Assembly (NCBI GenBank): GCA_017451225.1
Contig: JAFSPZ010000036.1
Coordinates: forward strand, 1-57,780
Length of the DNA stretch: 57,780 nt
Direction of reading: 5' to 3'
From: Muribaculaceae bacterium
GTDB lineage: Bacteria > Bacteroidota > Bacteroidia > Bacteroidales > Muribaculaceae
Under the pieces are notes generated by a model. It did not search any database, had not been told where the DNA came from, and worked only from the letters and a program-made list of their open reading frames with translations. Position numbers and translations under genes: made by a program. Shown in pieces: positions 56,130-57,780 of the stretch; position 1 is the stretch's first letter; each line of letters begins with the position of its first letter.

Positions 56130-57320
56130 ATGTACGGCAAATTTCAAGAACACCTTAGCAATGAGCTGGCAGCAATCAAAGAGGCCGGCTTGTACAAAGA
56201 AGAAAGACTAATCACCACTGCCCAGAGGGCAGCTATCAAAGTGAAACCCGGAACCGACGTGCTCAACTTCTGCGCCAACAACTATCTTGGCCTTAGCGAC
56301 AACAGCCGTCTCATCAAGGCTGCTACCGACATGATGGCCGAGCGCGGCTTTGGAATGTCTAGCGTGCGCTTCATCTGCGGAACTCAAGACATCCACAAGG
56401 AACTTGAGGCAGCTATCAGCGACTATTTCCATACCGAGGACACAATCCTTTACGGATCGTGCTTTGATGCCAACGGCGGACTCTTTGAGGCCCTTCTCGG
56501 TCCAGAGGACGCCATCATCAGCGACGCTCTGAACCACGCATCAATCATCGACGGTGTGCGTCTGTGCAAGGCTAAACGCTATCGCTATGCCAACGCCAAT
56601 ATGGAAGAACTCGAGCAGTGCCTCAAGCAGGCTCAAGAGCAGCGTTTCCGCATCATCGCTACCGATGGCGTGTTCTCAATGGACGGCAATGTGGCTCCAG
56701 TCGACAAGATTGTTGAACTTGCCGAGAAATATGACGCCATGGTAATGGTCGACGAATCTCACTCAGCAGGCGTTGTAGGTCCCACTGGCCATGGTGTAGC
56801 CGAGCAATTCAACCTCTATGGCAAGATTGACGTGTTTACAGGCACACTTGGCAAGGCATTTGGCGGTGCCATGGGTGGCTTCACCACTGGTCGCAAAGAG
56901 ATTATCGCAATGCTTCGCCAGCGTTCTCGTCCATATCTGTTCTCTAACTCAGTGGCTCCTGTTATCGTAGGTGCCAGCCTTGAGATGTTCAAGATGCTCA
57001 AGGAGAGCAACGAGATTCATGACAAGCTCATCGACAATGTTAACTACTTCCGCGACAAGATGATGGCTGCAGGCTTCGATATCAAGCCCACTCAGAGCGC
57101 CATCTGCGCTGTGATGCTCTATGATGCCAAGCTGTCGCAAGACTTCGCTGCAGCAATGCAGGAAGAAGGCATCTATGTTACCGGCTTCTACTATCCAGTA
57201 GTTCCCAAGGGCGAGGCTCGCATTCGCGTTCAGCTCTCGGCAGGTCACGAGCGTGAGCACCTTGACAAGGCAATCGACGCGTTCATCAATGTTGGCAAAA
57301 AACTTGGCGTGATTAAATAA
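56130..57320 (+). CDS. kbl: glycine C-acetyltransferase (2-amino-3-ketobutyrate CoA ligase)
   Basis: A PLP enzyme of the alpha-oxoamine synthase family, 396 residues from the ATG at 56130. It cleaves 2-amino-3-ketobutyrate with CoA to glycine and acetyl-CoA. NFCANNYLGLS, HASIIDGVRLCKAKRYRYAN and VDESHSAGVVGPTGHG are family hallmarks, and the PLP lysine lies in GTLGKAFGGAMGGF. The frame is open to 56028, but the added 34 residues are not family-like. It is divergent from the threonine dehydrogenase gene, so both steps of threonine breakdown share one intergenic region of about 175 bp. Confidence 0.93.
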   Translation: MYGKFQEHLSNELAAIKEAGLYKEERLITTAQRAAIKVKPGTDVLNFCANNYLGLSDNSRLIKAATDMMAERGFGMSSVRFICGTQDIHKELEAAISDYFHTEDTILYGSCFDANGGLFEALLGPEDAIISDALNHASIIDGVRLCKAKRYRYANANMEELEQCLKQAQEQRFRIIATDGVFSMDGNVAPVDKIVELAEKYDAMVMVDESHSAGVVGPTGHGVAEQFNLYGKIDVFTGTLGKAFGGAMGGFTTGRKEIIAMLRQRSRPYLFSNSVAPVIVGASLEMFKMLKESNEIHDKLIDNVNYFRDKMMAAGFDIKPTQSAICAVMLYDAKLSQDFAAAMQEEGIYVTGFYYPVVPKGEARIRVQLSAGHEREHLDKAIDAFINVGKKLGVIK

Positions 57321-57351
57321 TAGTCATTTCGCGACATTATTATAACGACTC

Positions 57352-57385
57352 ATCTCCCAGGCTAAAGCTTGGGAGATATCTTTTA
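57352..57385 (+). terminator. terminator of kbl
   Basis: ATCTCCCA (57352-57359) pairs with TGGGAGAT (57370-57377), with a GC inner stem, followed by TCTTTTATT. Confidence 0.75.
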
Positions 57386-57556
57386 TTATCCTACCCAATA
57401 ATGGGAAATGGTTGTTAATAACTTTTTTCACAAAACACTTTCCTATTTACAAAAAAGCATTATTTTTGTAAAAAATATTGCCTTTTCTCAACCGATAGGC
57501 AATGATTATCAACTTGATTTATATAGAAATATATAAATTATACCAAATCAAAACGT

Positions 57557-57588
57557 AAAATCACCCGAGGTTTGCCTTGGGTGGTTTT
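57557..57588. terminator. hairpin with A/T flanks between kbl and 5S rRNA
   Basis: AAAATCACCC and the following GAGG pair imperfectly with CCTTGGGTGGTTTT around a TTTG loop. It may be a second terminator for either direction. The rest of 57386-57640 is AT-rich and shows no gene. Confidence 0.6.
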
Positions 57589-57639
57589 ATATTATTATCT
57601 ATTAAGGTGGAAAGGAATTAAAGGGGAAAAACAGGCAAC

Positions 57640-57675
57640 AAAAAAGAGGAGGCTCGGATTGCTCTGAGTCTCCTC
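57640..57675 (-). terminator. terminator of the rRNA operon
   Basis: On the minus strand GAGGAGACTC (57675-57666) pairs with GAGCCTCCTC (57655-57646), one mismatch, and six T follow (57645-57640). It lies directly after the 5S gene. Confidence 0.88.
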
Positions 57676-57680
57676 TCTTA

Positions 57681-57780
<100 letters not shown>

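Noticed and set aside
57386-57640. Replication origin in the AT-rich gap before the 5S gene
   Set aside because: No clear set of DnaA boxes; only weak TTTTTCACA-like matches and no dnaA gene nearby.

Overview
The window reads as chromosomal DNA of a gut-type member of the order Bacteroidales, most likely near Muribaculaceae/Prevotellaceae. This is inferred from the Bacteroidota promoter form (TTG or TTTG, about 19-22 bp, then TAnnTTTG) before many genes, from type IX secretion (T9SS) tails, from families such as DUF3316, DUF4834 and DUF6377, from SusE/F-like modules, and from the Bacteroidales-type 5S rRNA at the right edge. No species can be named from the sequence alone.

Layout. 0-1.6 kb: a DUF4143-type ATPase behind an array of 32-bp repeats. 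1.8-8.9 kb: a plus-strand run of parC, a DUF3316 protein, an S41 peptidase lipoprotein, trmO and a TGS-domain nucleoside kinase. 9.1-11 kb: phosphatidylethanolamine synthesis (psd-pssA) and a DUF4834 protein. 11-20 kb: secreted proteins, rocD, manC, ruvB with a flippase, a DUF2059 protein, tRNA-Leu(CAG) and a CarboxypepD_reg-like protein. 20.3-25.2 kb: the complete sufBCDS iron-sulfur operon. 25.4-32.5 kb: a secreted tyrosine phosphatase that starts with TTG, a beta-helix lipoprotein, gyrB, and a membrane-spanning DUF6377 regulator. 32.5-39.4 kb: a frameshifted gene, a von Willebrand A + macro-like protein behind three palindromic operators, a 1288-residue multidomain T9SS protein, and a TonB/DnaJ-zinc-finger lipoprotein.

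39.5-50.6 kb is the accessory stretch. Two arrays of a 146-bp repeat bound a phosphoethanolamine transferase, 37 copies of a heptamer placed directly before trmD, and an AT-rich island (about 42.9-49.7 kb). The island is a run of minus-strand orphan genes with gene debris: a truncated exonuclease III end, a homopolymer frameshift, a headless C-terminus, and a cassette between 27-bp direct repeats.

50.7-57.8 kb returns to core genes: a DivIC/FtsB-like protein, a small membrane protein, a FadL-like porin, lptC and a CorC/GldE-like protein. Then come the divergent tdh and kbl genes (threonine to glycine) and the 3' part of a 5S rRNA gene on the minus strand, so the 23S gene should lie beyond the right edge.

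The most interesting signals are the operator palindromes of the vWA-macro gene, one of which fills the promoter spacer exactly, and the related 32-bp repeats before the ATPase. Next come the heptamer array before trmD, the 146-bp repeat family and the composite 1288-residue protein. I see no CRISPR array, integrase or transposase in the window.
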